NCBI RefSeq assembly: GCF_003710805.1
Contig: NZ_RHHB01000002.1
Location: 124,001-188,000 of the forward strand
Source: Agromyces tardus
GTDB lineage: Bacteria > Actinomycetota > Actinomycetes > Actinomycetales > Microbacteriaceae
Length of the DNA: 64,000 nucleotides
Direction: 5' to 3'
Position numbers and translations under genes: made by a program
Part shown: piece after piece, positions 56,944-64,000 of the stretch
Layout of the letters: each line of letters opens with the position of its first letter
Numbering within the stretch: the first letter of the stretch is position 1
Notes under the pieces: generated by a model
The model's input: only the letters and a program-made list of their open reading frames with translations
What the model was told of the DNA's origin: nothing
Database searches by the model: none

Positions 56944-58007
56944 TGATGCTCGTCACCGGGGGCGCCGGGTTCATCGGTTCGGAGATCGTGCGTCTCGCGG
57001 TCGATCGAGGCGCGGAGGTGCGCGTGCTCGACTCCCTGCGCCCGGACGTGCACCGAGCACCACGCGGTCCGGTCGGCGGGGTGGAGCTCGTACGGGGAGA
57101 CGTGCGGGACGCCACGGTCCTCGATCGGGCCCTGCGCGGCGTCGACGTGGTCTGCCACCAGGCGGCGAAGGTCGGACTCGGCGTCGACCTCTCGGACGCG
57201 CCCGACTACACCGAGAGCAACGTCACCGGCACCGCCGAGCTCGTCGCCGCGATGGACCGTGCGGGCGTCGGCGGACTCGTGCTCGCGTCGTCGATGGTGG
57301 TGTACGGCGAGGGTGCCTACCGCGATGCGTCCGGCCGCCGCCGTCGCCCCACCCCGCGCGCGACGGACGACCTCGACGCCGGCCGCTTCGAGCCCCGCGA
57401 CCCCGACACGGGCGAGCCGCTCGAGGCCGACTTGATCGACGAGGACGACGTGCTCGACCCCCGCAACGTCTACGCGCTCACGAAGCTGGCCCAGGAGCAC
57501 CTCGCCGCGAGCTGGGCGCGTGCGACCGGTGGCAGGGCGGCGATGCTGCGGTACCACAACGTCTACGGCCCCGGGATGCCGCGCAACACGCCCTATGCCG
57601 GTGTCGCGGCCCTGTTCCGCTCGGCGATCGAGCGCGGCGAGGCGCCGCGCGTCTTCGAGGACGGCCGCCAGCGGCGCGACTTCGTGCACGTGACGGATGT
57701 CGCGACCGCGAACCTCGCCGCCGTCGGCGCACTGCCCGCGCAGGCCTCCGGCACCGCCCGTGCGTTCAACGTGGGCTCCGGCATGGTCTCCACGGTCGGC
57801 GAGGTCGCCGCCGGGCTCGCCCGCGTCATGGGCGGACCCGAACCCGTCGTGACGGGGGAGTACCGCCTCGGCGACGTGCGGCACATCACGGCGTCGGCGG
57901 CGCGGGCCCGGGCCGAGCTCGGCTGGCGGGCGCGGGTGTCGCTCGAGGCCGGGTTGCGTGACTTCGCGCGCTCCGGTGCTGGTGACGACGCCGATCCCGG
58001 CCACTGA
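56940..58007 (+). CDS. NAD-dependent epimerase/dehydratase
   Basis: 355 residues from the ATG at 56940, which overlaps the MTAP stop; ATGs at 56943 and 56946 are alternatives. Extended SDR fold: MLVTGGAGFIGSEIVRLAVDRGAEVRVLDSL (TGxxGFxG), LASSMVVYGEGAYRDASG, and catalytic YALTKLAQEHL (Y-xxx-K). Nucleotide-sugar epimerases have this form. An unusual insertion DLDAGRFEPRDPDTGEPLEADLIDEDD precedes the catalytic helix. It may act on the sugar made from the MTAP-like product (inference). Confidence 0.88.
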   Translation: MMMLVTGGAGFIGSEIVRLAVDRGAEVRVLDSLRPDVHRAPRGPVGGVELVRGDVRDATVLDRALRGVDVVCHQAAKVGLGVDLSDAPDYTESNVTGTAELVAAMDRAGVGGLVLASSMVVYGEGAYRDASGRRRRPTPRATDDLDAGRFEPRDPDTGEPLEADLIDEDDVLDPRNVYALTKLAQEHLAASWARATGGRAAMLRYHNVYGPGMPRNTPYAGVAALFRSAIERGEAPRVFEDGRQRRDFVHVTDVATANLAAVGALPAQASGTARAFNVGSGMVSTVGEVAAGLARVMGGPEPVVTGEYRLGDVRHITASAARARAELGWRARVSLEAGLRDFARSGAGDDADPGH

Positions 58008-58072
58008 GGTGCCTCGCGCCGCGGAGCGAGCGCAGGTGCGGGACAGTCCTGACCGGCGCGGGACAGTGCCGA

Positions 58073-59218
58073 TCAGGCGCTGAGCGACGCGTCCCGGGGC
58101 AGCAGCAGGTCGAAGCGGCATCCGCCCGGCACGTTGCGCACGGCGACCTCGCCTCGGTGCGCGCTCATGATGCCCTTGACGATCGCGAGGCCGAGCCCGG
58201 CGCCGCTCGAGCGGCCGTCGTGGAGGGAGGGCGTGCGCGCCTTCGACCCCCGCCAGGCCGGCTCGAATACGCGGTCGAGGTCGTCCTCGTCGATACCGCC
58301 GCCCGCGTCGATGACCGACACCATCGCGCGGTCGTCGACGAGGTCGACCGCGACGGTGATCGGCGAGCCCTCGGGAGTGTGCTGGATGGCGTTCATGAGC
58401 AGGTTGCCGATCGCGCGCGAGAGCTCGCGAGGATCGGCCATCACCACGAGGTCCTGTGCGAGCGGCGCCTCGACGCGGATCTCGCGACCGCGTGATGCGG
58501 GCCGCAGGTCGGCGACCGTGTCGCTCACGACGTCGTAGAGCGACACCTCCTCGAGCGAGAGCCGCAGCGCGTCGGAGTCGATCTTCGACAACTCGAAGAG
58601 GTCGTCGACCATGCTCGAGAGCTGGTCGACCTGCATGCGCATCTGCCGGTGATAGCGGGCGGGGTCGGGCGCGATCCCGTCCTCGAGGGCCTCGGCCATC
58701 GCCCGGATGCCGGCGAGCGGCGTGCGCAGGTCATGCGAGATCCAGGCGACGAGCTCCCGGCGGGAGGCTTCGATCCGCTGCTCCCGCTCTCGGGACTCTG
58801 CGAGCCTCGCACTCGTCGCGACGAGCTCGTCGGCGAGGTCGTTGAACTCGCTGTTCGAGTACCGGCCGGCCGACTCCAGGCGTTCGCCCGCGCCGATCCG
58901 CCGAGCAGCGGCCGAGAGCGAGCGGGAGTTTCGCGCGACGAGCACGCCGAGCACCGCCACGAGCAAGAGGGACACGATGCCCGAGATGCCCGCCACGGCC
59001 ACCGCGACCGTGAGGTCGTGCTCCGAGAGGTACATCTGGTTCGCGACGCCCACCATGCTCGCGACGACCGACACGATCGCGGCGAGCACGAGCACCCACA
59101 CCTGCACGGCGAGCGACGCTCGCCGCAGCAGCACGAGCGCGGCGACGCCCAGACCGCCGACGACCGCCGTGGTGGCGAGCGCGACGCCGGCGATCGCCGC
59201 AAGATCAGACCACGGCAT
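58073..59218 (-). CDS. Sensor histidine kinase
   Basis: 381 residues from the ATG at 59218; a GTG at 59230 is the alternative. Four hydrophobic segments in the first 95 residues (AAIAGVALATTAVVGGLGVAALVLL, VWVLVLAAIVSVVASMVGVA, LTVAVAVAGISGIVSLLLVAVLGVLVA) and no large outer domain, so the signal is sensed in or near the membrane. HAMP-like linker, then H-box WISHDLRTPLAGIRAMAEAL with phosphorylated His near residue 162, N-box NLLMNAIQHTP, and G-boxes DAGGGIDEDD and SSGAGLGLAIVKGI. Coupled to the response regulator by an overlap of 14 bases. Confidence 0.92.
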   Translation of the reverse strand: MPWSDLAAIAGVALATTAVVGGLGVAALVLLRRASLAVQVWVLVLAAIVSVVASMVGVANQMYLSEHDLTVAVAVAGISGIVSLLLVAVLGVLVARNSRSLSAAARRIGAGERLESAGRYSNSEFNDLADELVATSARLAESREREQRIEASRRELVAWISHDLRTPLAGIRAMAEALEDGIAPDPARYHRQMRMQVDQLSSMVDDLFELSKIDSDALRLSLEEVSLYDVVSDTVADLRPASRGREIRVEAPLAQDLVVMADPRELSRAIGNLLMNAIQHTPEGSPITVAVDLVDDRAMVSVIDAGGGIDEDDLDRVFEPAWRGSKARTPSLHDGRSSGAGLGLAIVKGIMSAHRGEVAVRNVPGGCRFDLLLPRDASLSA

Positions 59219-59954
59219 CCGCAGCACCACCCATCGTGAATCGGTACCCCACGCCCCACACGGTCGTCAGCATCGTCGGAGCACGAGGGTCGAGCTCGAT
59301 CTTCTCGCGGAGGCGGCGCACGTGCACCGTGACCGTCGAGAGGTCGCCGTGCGTCCATCCCCACACCGTGCGCAGCAGGTCCTCTCGGCTGAACACCTGG
59401 TTCGGATGCTTCAGCAGGAACTCGAACAGGTCGAATTCGCGCAGTGTCAGCGGCAGTTCGACGCCGCCCCGGGTCGCGACGCGTGCCGACGGGTCCAGGC
59501 GGAACTCGCCGTACTCGAGTACGGACTCGGGCGTGAACTCGCCGATCGACCGGCGCAGCACCGACTGCACGCGCAGCACGAGCTCGCGCGGCGAGAACGG
59601 CTTCGCGAGGTAGTCGTCGGCGCCGGCCTCGAGGCCCGCGATGCGGTCGTCCTCCGAGCCGAGGGCGGTGAGCAGGATGACCGGGGTCGACATCCGCTCG
59701 CGCAGTCGACGGAACACCTCGAGGCCGTCGATGCCGGGGAGCATGCGGTCGAGCACGATCAGGTCGGGCGCGAGGCGGTCGGCCGCCTGCAGCGCCGCGA
59801 ACCCGTCACTCGCCTCCTCGACGACGAATCCGCTCGCTCGCAGGTAGCTCGAGGCGACCTCGGCGACCGTCGGGTCGTCGTCGACGAGCAGGACCCGTCG
59901 GCCCACGAGGTCCTCGTTGCCGGTCGACGAGGGAGCAGCGGGGGACACGCTCAC
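59205..59954 (-). CDS. OmpR-family response regulator
   Basis: 249 residues from a GTG. Receiver domain with DDD at 25-27 and phosphoacceptor D69 in LIVLDRMLPGIDGLEVF, then T and K in LLTALGSEDDRIAGLEAGADDYLAKPFSPREL. The winged-helix DNA-binding domain ends GWTHGDLSTVTVHVRRLREKIELDPRAPTMLTTVWGVGYRF. It probably binds the CGTAAG elements of this cluster, including the one in its own divergent promoter (inference). Confidence 0.93.
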   Translation of the reverse strand: MSVSPAAPSSTGNEDLVGRRVLLVDDDPTVAEVASSYLRASGFVVEEASDGFAALQAADRLAPDLIVLDRMLPGIDGLEVFRRLRERMSTPVILLTALGSEDDRIAGLEAGADDYLAKPFSPRELVLRVQSVLRRSIGEFTPESVLEYGEFRLDPSARVATRGGVELPLTLREFDLFEFLLKHPNQVFSREDLLRTVWGWTHGDLSTVTVHVRRLREKIELDPRAPTMLTTVWGVGYRFTMGGAADAVV

Positions 59955-60006
59955 AGACTACGTCCGCTGCGGCGGCGCGTCCGCGACGGTCGGGCATCCG
60001 TCCGTG

Positions 60007-60022
60007 TTCCGTAAGACTTGAC
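60007..60022. promoter_or_regulatory. CGTAAG element in the divergent promoter of regulator and glycosyltransferase
   Basis: TTCCGTAAGACTTGAC. It agrees at 12 to 13 of 16 positions with TTCCGTAAGGTTTCAC at 63836-63851. It lies between the response-regulator start (59954) and the GT2 start (60060), so it could serve both. Confidence 0.55.
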
Positions 60023-60059
60023 CCGCCACCCACGGCTGCCGCATGGCTAGCGTCGGACC

Positions 60060-60728
60060 ATGACCGCTGCCCGCGTCGACCTCGTGCTCCCGTGCCTCGA
60101 CGAGGAGCATGCGCTGCCGTGGGTGCTCGCACGCCTGCCCGCAGGCGTGCGCGCGATCGTCGTCGACAACGGCTCCACCGACCGCTCTGCGGCGATCGCT
60201 CGGGAGCACGGCGCCCGCGTCGTGACCGAACCCCGCCGCGGCTTCGGCGCCGCGGCCAACGCCGGCCTCGAGGCGGCGGATGCCGCGTACGTCGCGTTCT
60301 GCGACGCCGACGCATCGCTCGACCCCGCCGAGCTTCCGCGCCTGCTCGCGCTCGTCGAGGGCGGTGAAGCCGATCTCGTGCTCGGACGTCGCCGCCCGAC
60401 GAGCCGCCGTGCGTGGCCGGTGCACGCCCGCCTCGCCAACCGGGTGCTCGCCGCACGGATGTCGCGCCGCACGGGCGTGCGCCTGCACGACCTCGGACCG
60501 ATGCGCCTGGCCCGCACCGCCGAACTGCGTTCGCTCCGCCTGCGCGACCGGCGCAGCGGCTTCCCGCTCGAGATGGTGCTGCGCGCCGCGACCGCCGGTT
60601 GGGCCATCCGGGAGGTCGACGTCGCCTACGCCCCGCGCGCGGGGCGGTCGAAGGTCACGGGCACGGTGCGCGGCACCGTCACCGCCGTCGCCGACATGTC
60701 GCGGGTCTTCGCGGAGGTCGAACGATGA
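60060..60728 (+). CDS. Family 2 glycosyltransferase
   Basis: 222 residues. GT-A fold with VDLVLPCLDEEHALPWVLARLPAGVRAIVVDNGSTDRSAAIAREHGARVVTEPRRGFGAAANAGLEAA and FCDADASLDPAELPRLLALV (the DxD-like DAD). C-terminal TGVRLHDLGPMRLARTAELRSLRLRDRRSGFPLEMVLRAA resembles the TIGR04283/DPM-like group. No membrane segment. It would pass a sugar from a nucleotide sugar to a small acceptor or a lipid. The stop overlaps the next start (ATGA). Confidence 0.87.
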   Translation: MTAARVDLVLPCLDEEHALPWVLARLPAGVRAIVVDNGSTDRSAAIAREHGARVVTEPRRGFGAAANAGLEAADAAYVAFCDADASLDPAELPRLLALVEGGEADLVLGRRRPTSRRAWPVHARLANRVLAARMSRRTGVRLHDLGPMRLARTAELRSLRLRDRRSGFPLEMVLRAATAGWAIREVDVAYAPRAGRSKVTGTVRGTVTAVADMSRVFAEVER

Positions 60729-61384
60729 CCACGGTGGTCGTCATCGCGAAGGAGTGCCGACCCGGGCGGGTCAAGACCCGGCTCACGCCGCCGTTCTCCC
60801 CCGTCGAGGCGGCCCACCTCGCGGCCGCGAGCCTCGACGACACCCTCGCGGCGGTCGGCGACCTGCCGGTCGCACGGCGCCTGCTCTACTTCGCCGGGAC
60901 CCGCGTGCCCGCGCTGGCACGCGACCTCGGATTCGAGCTGTTGCCGCAGGCCGACGGCGGGCTCGACGCCCGGCTCGCGCACCTCTTCGACGTGCTCGCG
61001 GAGCCGGCCCTGCTCGTGGGCATGGATACGCCGCAGCTCACCACGACGGACGTCGCGCCGGCGTTGGTGGGGCTCGCCGCTCCTCGCTCGGACGCCACGA
61101 GCAGCGCAGTCGACTGCTGGTTCGGGCCGGCTGCCGATGGCGGCTTCTGGGCGCTCGGCATGCGCGAGCCGCGTGGCGACGTCATCCGCGGGGTGCCGAT
61201 GTCCCGGGCCGACACGGGCGCGCTGCAGCGCCGCCGCTTGGAGGCCGAGGGACTTGCGGTGGGCGCGCTGCCGGTGCTCACGGACATCGACACCGCGGAC
61301 GACGCATCCCTCGTCGCAGCCATCGCGCCGAGCTCGCGGTTCGCGCACGAGTTCCGTCGCCTCGGGGCGGGGCGGCCGGCATGA
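60725..61384 (+). CDS. DUF2064 / TIGR04282 glycosyltransferase-like protein
   Basis: 219 residues from the ATG at 60725. VVVIAKECRPGRVKTRLTPPFSPVEAAHLAAASLDDTLAAV is the DUF2064 opening, resembling nucleotidyltransferase folds. GMDTPQLTTTDVAPAL and WFGPAADGGFWALGMREPRGDVIRGVPMSRADTG are the family's metal-site and sugar-site motifs. Members are annotated as arsenosugar-associated glycosyltransferases, or as companions of radical SAM/selenoprotein clusters. Coupled to both neighbours by ATGA overlaps. No ArsM or ArsS is seen here, so an arsenic link is not shown. Confidence 0.83.
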   Translation: MTTVVVIAKECRPGRVKTRLTPPFSPVEAAHLAAASLDDTLAAVGDLPVARRLLYFAGTRVPALARDLGFELLPQADGGLDARLAHLFDVLAEPALLVGMDTPQLTTTDVAPALVGLAAPRSDATSSAVDCWFGPAADGGFWALGMREPRGDVIRGVPMSRADTGALQRRRLEAEGLAVGALPVLTDIDTADDASLVAAIAPSSRFAHEFRRLGAGRPA

Positions 61385-62115
61385 GCACGTCCACCGTCGA
61401 CGGCATCGACGGCGGGGCCTTCGGCGCCGGGCGCGGCGAGCCCTACGGCAGGGCGCTCGCGAACGACCGCGGGACGCTGTCGCTCCGCAGCGTCGACGGT
61501 GCGCACGGGCCGTACCGCCTCGACGTCGGCAGCTGGGTGCGCTCGGCGACGGCCGCCGACCTCACCGTGCTCGACGGCGCGACCGGACCGACGCTCGACG
61601 TCGGCTGCGGGCCGGGGCGGATGGTGCGTGCGGCCGCGGCCCGCTCGATCCCGGCGCTCGGAATCGACATCGCTCCGCACGCCGTCGCCCGCACGCGCGT
61701 CGACGGGAGCCTCGCCCTGCTGCGTTCCGTGTTCGGTCGGGTCCCCCTCGAGGGGCGCTGGCAGCGGGTGCTGCTCATGGACGGCAACGTCGGCATCGGC
61801 GGCGACCCCGAGGCGCTCCTGCGTCGCTGCCGTGCGCTGCTCGCGCCGCTTGGCTCGATCGTCGTCGAGGTCGAGGCGGACCCCGCGCTCGAGGTCCGCT
61901 CGCTCTGCACGGTGGTCGACGACGACGGCAACGAGAGCGAGCCGTTCCCCTGGGCGCGCATCGGATGGGTCGCCGTCGAAGCGGTCGCCCGGCGGGCAGG
62001 CCTCGCTATCGCCGCCCACTGGGTGGCGTCGGGACGTCACTTCGTGCGAGCGGTGCCCGTGCCGTCGTCCGTGGCCGACTCGGTTCCGGTGTCGGCGGCG
62101 GCGCCGGCCCCCTGA
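61381..62115 (+). CDS. Class I SAM-dependent methyltransferase
   Basis: 244 residues from the ATG at 61381. Motif I is TLDVGCGPGRMVRAAAARSIPALGIDIAPHAVARTR; motif post I has the acidic D of GIDI; RVLLMDGNVGIGGDPEALLRRCRALLAPLGSIVVEVEADP is motif II to III. The N-terminal 70 residues, GRGEPYGRALANDRGTLSLRSVDGAHGPYRLDVGSW, precede the Rossmann fold and may bind substrate. It probably methylates the product of this pathway. The C-terminal 26 codons overlap the convergent membrane-protein gene. Confidence 0.85.
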   Translation: MSTSTVDGIDGGAFGAGRGEPYGRALANDRGTLSLRSVDGAHGPYRLDVGSWVRSATAADLTVLDGATGPTLDVGCGPGRMVRAAAARSIPALGIDIAPHAVARTRVDGSLALLRSVFGRVPLEGRWQRVLLMDGNVGIGGDPEALLRRCRALLAPLGSIVVEVEADPALEVRSLCTVVDDDGNESEPFPWARIGWVAVEAVARRAGLAIAAHWVASGRHFVRAVPVPSSVADSVPVSAAAPAP

Positions 62116-62543
62116 GGGGAGCCGACCGTCCGCGCCGACGCTCCCGACCGCCACAGGGCGACGGCCGCGACGGTGGCGAGCACCGCCCATGCCAGCGCGA
62201 GCGACCACGCGTACGAGCCCACCAGGATCGTCGGGTTCGGATTGCCGCGTGTCGACGCGATGATCGCGGGCAACGCGATCGCGGTGAGGATCGCGCCGAC
62301 GAGCAGCGCCCCCTGTGCCACCGCGATGCCGCGCCGGCCCACCCGCCCCCGGGCTCGCGCCGCCCCCAGCCCGATCGCGACCGCGATCGGCGCGATCACC
62401 GCGTCGTGCACGACGATCGCGGCGCCCACCCACACCACGATGCCGAGGTAGCGGTCGGGCGGCACCTCCGTCAGCAGCACGAAGCCGCCGGCGCCCACGA
62501 GCCCCAGGCCGAGGCCGATCAGGATGCCGCGCGCCGCGCTCAT
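62037..62543 (-). CDS. Membrane protein with four transmembrane segments
   Basis: 168 residues from the ATG at 62543, which overlaps the stop of the molybdopterin oxidoreductase gene (ATGA). Segments: RGILIGLGLGLVGAGGFVLL, YLGIVVWVGAAIVVHDAVIAPIAVAIGLG, IAVAQGALLVGAILTAIALPAIIA and YAWSLALAWAVLATVAAVALW. The tail is hydrophilic and overlaps the methyltransferase gene by 79 bases on the other strand. I recognise no family. Coupling to the oxidoreductase suggests a membrane partner. Confidence 0.75.
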   Translation of the reverse strand: MSAARGILIGLGLGLVGAGGFVLLTEVPPDRYLGIVVWVGAAIVVHDAVIAPIAVAIGLGAARARGRVGRRGIAVAQGALLVGAILTAIALPAIIASTRGNPNPTILVGSYAWSLALAWAVLATVAAVALWRSGASARTVGSPQGAGAAADTGTESATDDGTGTARTK

Positions 62544-63724
62544 GCCGCCACCTCGATCGATCGCAGCCACTTCGTCTGCATGACCCCCGGCCGGCCGGGT
62601 GCGATCACGCGGGCGGGGTAGCCGTGGTCGACGTGCAGCACCGAACCGTTGAGCTCGAGTGCGATGAGGGTGAGCGGATCCCGGGCGTACTCGGGCGGCA
62701 TCTCGGTGCGAGCGAAGCTCCCACGCGTCTGGAGGCTCGTGAACACGAGCGGCGTCGTCGGCTCGGCCCCCACCTCCGCCAGCAGGTCGACGAGGCGCAC
62801 GCCGCGCCACGAGGCCGACTGGCTCCAGCCCTCCACGCACGCGATCGGCAGCACGACGTCGGCCTGCGGCATCCGTCGCAGCTCCTCGAGCGAGAACGCT
62901 CGCGAGCCGGCCGGCGTGACGAGCTCGAGCGACCAGCCCGGCGCGACCGCGGTCTCGGTCACGCCTGCCTGCGCGGCAGTGCGATTGACCGGCAGCCCCT
63001 GCGGGCCCACGCCCATGCGGCGGGGTGCGAACACGTTGAACGGGGAGAGCGCGTCGACCGACTGCCCGGCGGTGAGCAGCACGGCGGAGGCGGTGGCGGC
63101 GGTGACCCCGCCGACGAAGGCTCGGCGCGAGACGAAGCGCCCCGCGGCATCCGGATCGTCGCGGGCCGGCCGCCGCCAGAGCCGCGCGATCACGGGAAGC
63201 TTGACGCCGATGTGGATCGCCAGGCTGCCGATCGCGATCCAGGCGAGCGCGAAGTGCGTCGAGCGGAACGAGAACGGGAACGGGTACCACTGCACGATGT
63301 TGAGCAGGCCGATCGTCACCTCGACGAGCGAGACGCCGACGAGCACCGCGATCGACACGCGCTCGAGCAGGTTCGGGAGCGAGCGAACGGGCGGCCACGT
63401 GAAGAGCGCGGGATAGACCGTCCAGAGCTTCCCGAGCAGCAGGGGCACCGACGCGATACCCGAGATCACGTGCAGGCCCTGCGTGAACCGGTAGAGCTCG
63501 GCGGGTCGCGTCGGCAGCGGAATCCACGGCAACGGGTCCTGGAGCAGGTGGCTGTAGAGCCCCGTGGCGAAGCACACGAGGAACGCCGCGGCGAGCAGCC
63601 GGCCGATGACGACGGCCGAGCGCTCGGACTTCACGGGGTCGGCGGCCGCGTCGCGCGCGCGCCGCACGCCGGGCTCGAGCCGGGCGGCGAGCCGCGCCGA
63701 GACGCGTGCGGTGAGGTCGGCCAT
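62540..63724 (-). CDS. Molybdopterin-dependent oxidoreductase with b-type cytochrome-like membrane domain
   Basis: 394 residues. Residues about 40-185 contain four membrane segments with histidines in YSHLLQDPLPW, FTQGLHVISG, STHFALAWIA and AIHIGVKLP, a layout suited to two hemes. A fifth hydrophobic segment after RRAFVGGVTAATASAVLLTAG leads to an outer SUOX-type molybdopterin domain, with VLPIACVEGWSQSASWRGVRLVDLLAE and the molybdenum-ligand cysteine C296. YPARVIAPGRPGVMQTKWLRSIEV at the C-terminus is typical. It would pass electrons between the quinone pool and a substrate outside the membrane. Confidence 0.87.
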   Translation of the reverse strand: MADLTARVSARLAARLEPGVRRARDAAADPVKSERSAVVIGRLLAAAFLVCFATGLYSHLLQDPLPWIPLPTRPAELYRFTQGLHVISGIASVPLLLGKLWTVYPALFTWPPVRSLPNLLERVSIAVLVGVSLVEVTIGLLNIVQWYPFPFSFRSTHFALAWIAIGSLAIHIGVKLPVIARLWRRPARDDPDAAGRFVSRRAFVGGVTAATASAVLLTAGQSVDALSPFNVFAPRRMGVGPQGLPVNRTAAQAGVTETAVAPGWSLELVTPAGSRAFSLEELRRMPQADVVLPIACVEGWSQSASWRGVRLVDLLAEVGAEPTTPLVFTSLQTRGSFARTEMPPEYARDPLTLIALELNGSVLHVDHGYPARVIAPGRPGVMQTKWLRSIEVAA

Positions 63725-63767
63725 GAGTCCAGTCGAGCACTCGGCACCCGACGATGCAGCCGCCAGT

Positions 63768-63851
63768 CCTTACGGTTCGCGAACGGGCGGCCCCGGGGCC
63801 GCGACGGGCGGATGTCGCGACCGCCGCCGTTCGCGTTCCGTAAGGTTTCAC
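63768..63851. promoter_or_regulatory. Two inverted CGTAAG elements between divergent genes
   Basis: On the minus strand AACCGTAAGGACTGGC ends upstream of the oxidoreductase gene (CCTTACGG at 63768-63775 on the plus strand). On the plus strand TTCCGTAAGGTTTCAC begins at 63836, upstream of the gene at 63968. Each faces the gene it would control, as for a site tied to promoter orientation. Confidence 0.55.
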
Positions 63852-63967
63852 GGGCTCCGCTGCGGCATCCTCGTCCGTAGTCTCGCAACAGCGGGCCTCC
63901 CGCAGGCCGGCACGGTCGACTCGCGCCCGTCCCGCGCCCGCGCACCGACCCAGCCACGAGGAGCGGC

Positions 63968-64000
63968 ATGAACGTCGAGACCGACACCGCGCGCGAGCGC
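63968..64000 (+). CDS. Start of a further gene of the cluster (truncated)
   Basis: ATG at 63968 preceded by GAGGAG, reading MNVETDTARER before the window ends. It is under its own CGTAAG element and divergent from the oxidoreductase. Too short to identify. Confidence 0.6.
   Translation, partial: MNVETDTARER

Noticed and set aside
60725-61384. Arsenosugar biosynthesis as a firm function of the 56-64 kb cluster
   Set aside because: TIGR04282 proteins carry that label, but no ArsM, ArsS, ArsR or arsenite transporter lies in the cluster; kept only as one hypothesis.

Overview
This is about 64 kb of high-GC chromosomal DNA from an actinobacterium, most likely a member of the Microbacteriaceae (Agromyces or Microbacterium-like; the genus is inference). 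The pointers are near-exclusive G/C at third codon positions, frequent GTG starts and ATGA/GTGA overlaps, SufS-SufU and PrpD/PrpC of actinobacterial type, and two sequence habits: the very frequent heptamer GGATGCC/GGCATCC, and a short imperfectly palindromic repeat (GGTCGAGTA...TATCGAGACC) mostly parked at the 3' ends of genes. No rRNA, tRNA, phage, insertion sequence or CRISPR array was seen. Gene density is normal and almost every gene can be assigned to a family.

Layout. 1-6.4 kb: end of a PotABCD-type polyamine ABC transporter, a TetR regulator, and a divergent operon of a UDP-glycosyltransferase, an amine-oxidising flavoprotein and an aminoaldehyde dehydrogenase (polyamine uptake and catabolism). 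6.4-16.6 kb: housekeeping and small genes (YcaQ-like protein, TrhO, PEBP, two MarR units, LysE exporter, VOC protein, an HIBYL-CoA hydrolase-like protein, SufU and SufS). 16.7-20.7 kb: methylcitrate genes prpD and prpC, separated by a frameshifted DUF559/AbiEi-like gene where prpB might be expected. 20.8-29.6 kb: thioesterase, AI-2E family membrane protein, SRPBCC protein, phytoene-desaturase-like flavoprotein with a divergent WYL regulator, SDR, small lipoprotein. 28.5-33.4 kb: LysR regulator (with the repeat inserted inside its coding sequence) divergent from the bifunctional proline catabolic enzyme PutA. 33.5-38.8 kb: ion-transporter-superfamily protein, PfkB kinase, a retropepsin-like protease divergent from a RimK ligase carrying a C-terminal RCK_C domain, GntR and Lrp regulators. 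38.8-50 kb: TetR/amidohydrolase/amino-acid permease divergon, alpha/beta hydrolase, F420-type oxidoreductase, two tandem paralogous membrane proteins of unknown function, dimethylargininase, polyprenol-phosphate mannosyltransferase, SDR. 50-56 kb: TetR plus carboxylesterase divergent from MFS transporter plus GH3 beta-glucosidase (glycoside uptake and hydrolysis).

56-64 kb is the most interesting region: MTA-phosphorylase-like enzyme, NAD-dependent epimerase, a histidine kinase/OmpR response regulator pair, family 2 glycosyltransferase, DUF2064/TIGR04282 transferase, methyltransferase, a membrane protein and a membrane-anchored molybdopterin oxidoreductase, then the first codons of a further gene. 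All of its apparent promoters carry the same CGTAAG-centred element, so the genes look like one regulon dedicated to making and exporting or oxidising an unidentified, probably ribose- or nucleoside-derived, glycosylated product. The assignment of the product is inference.
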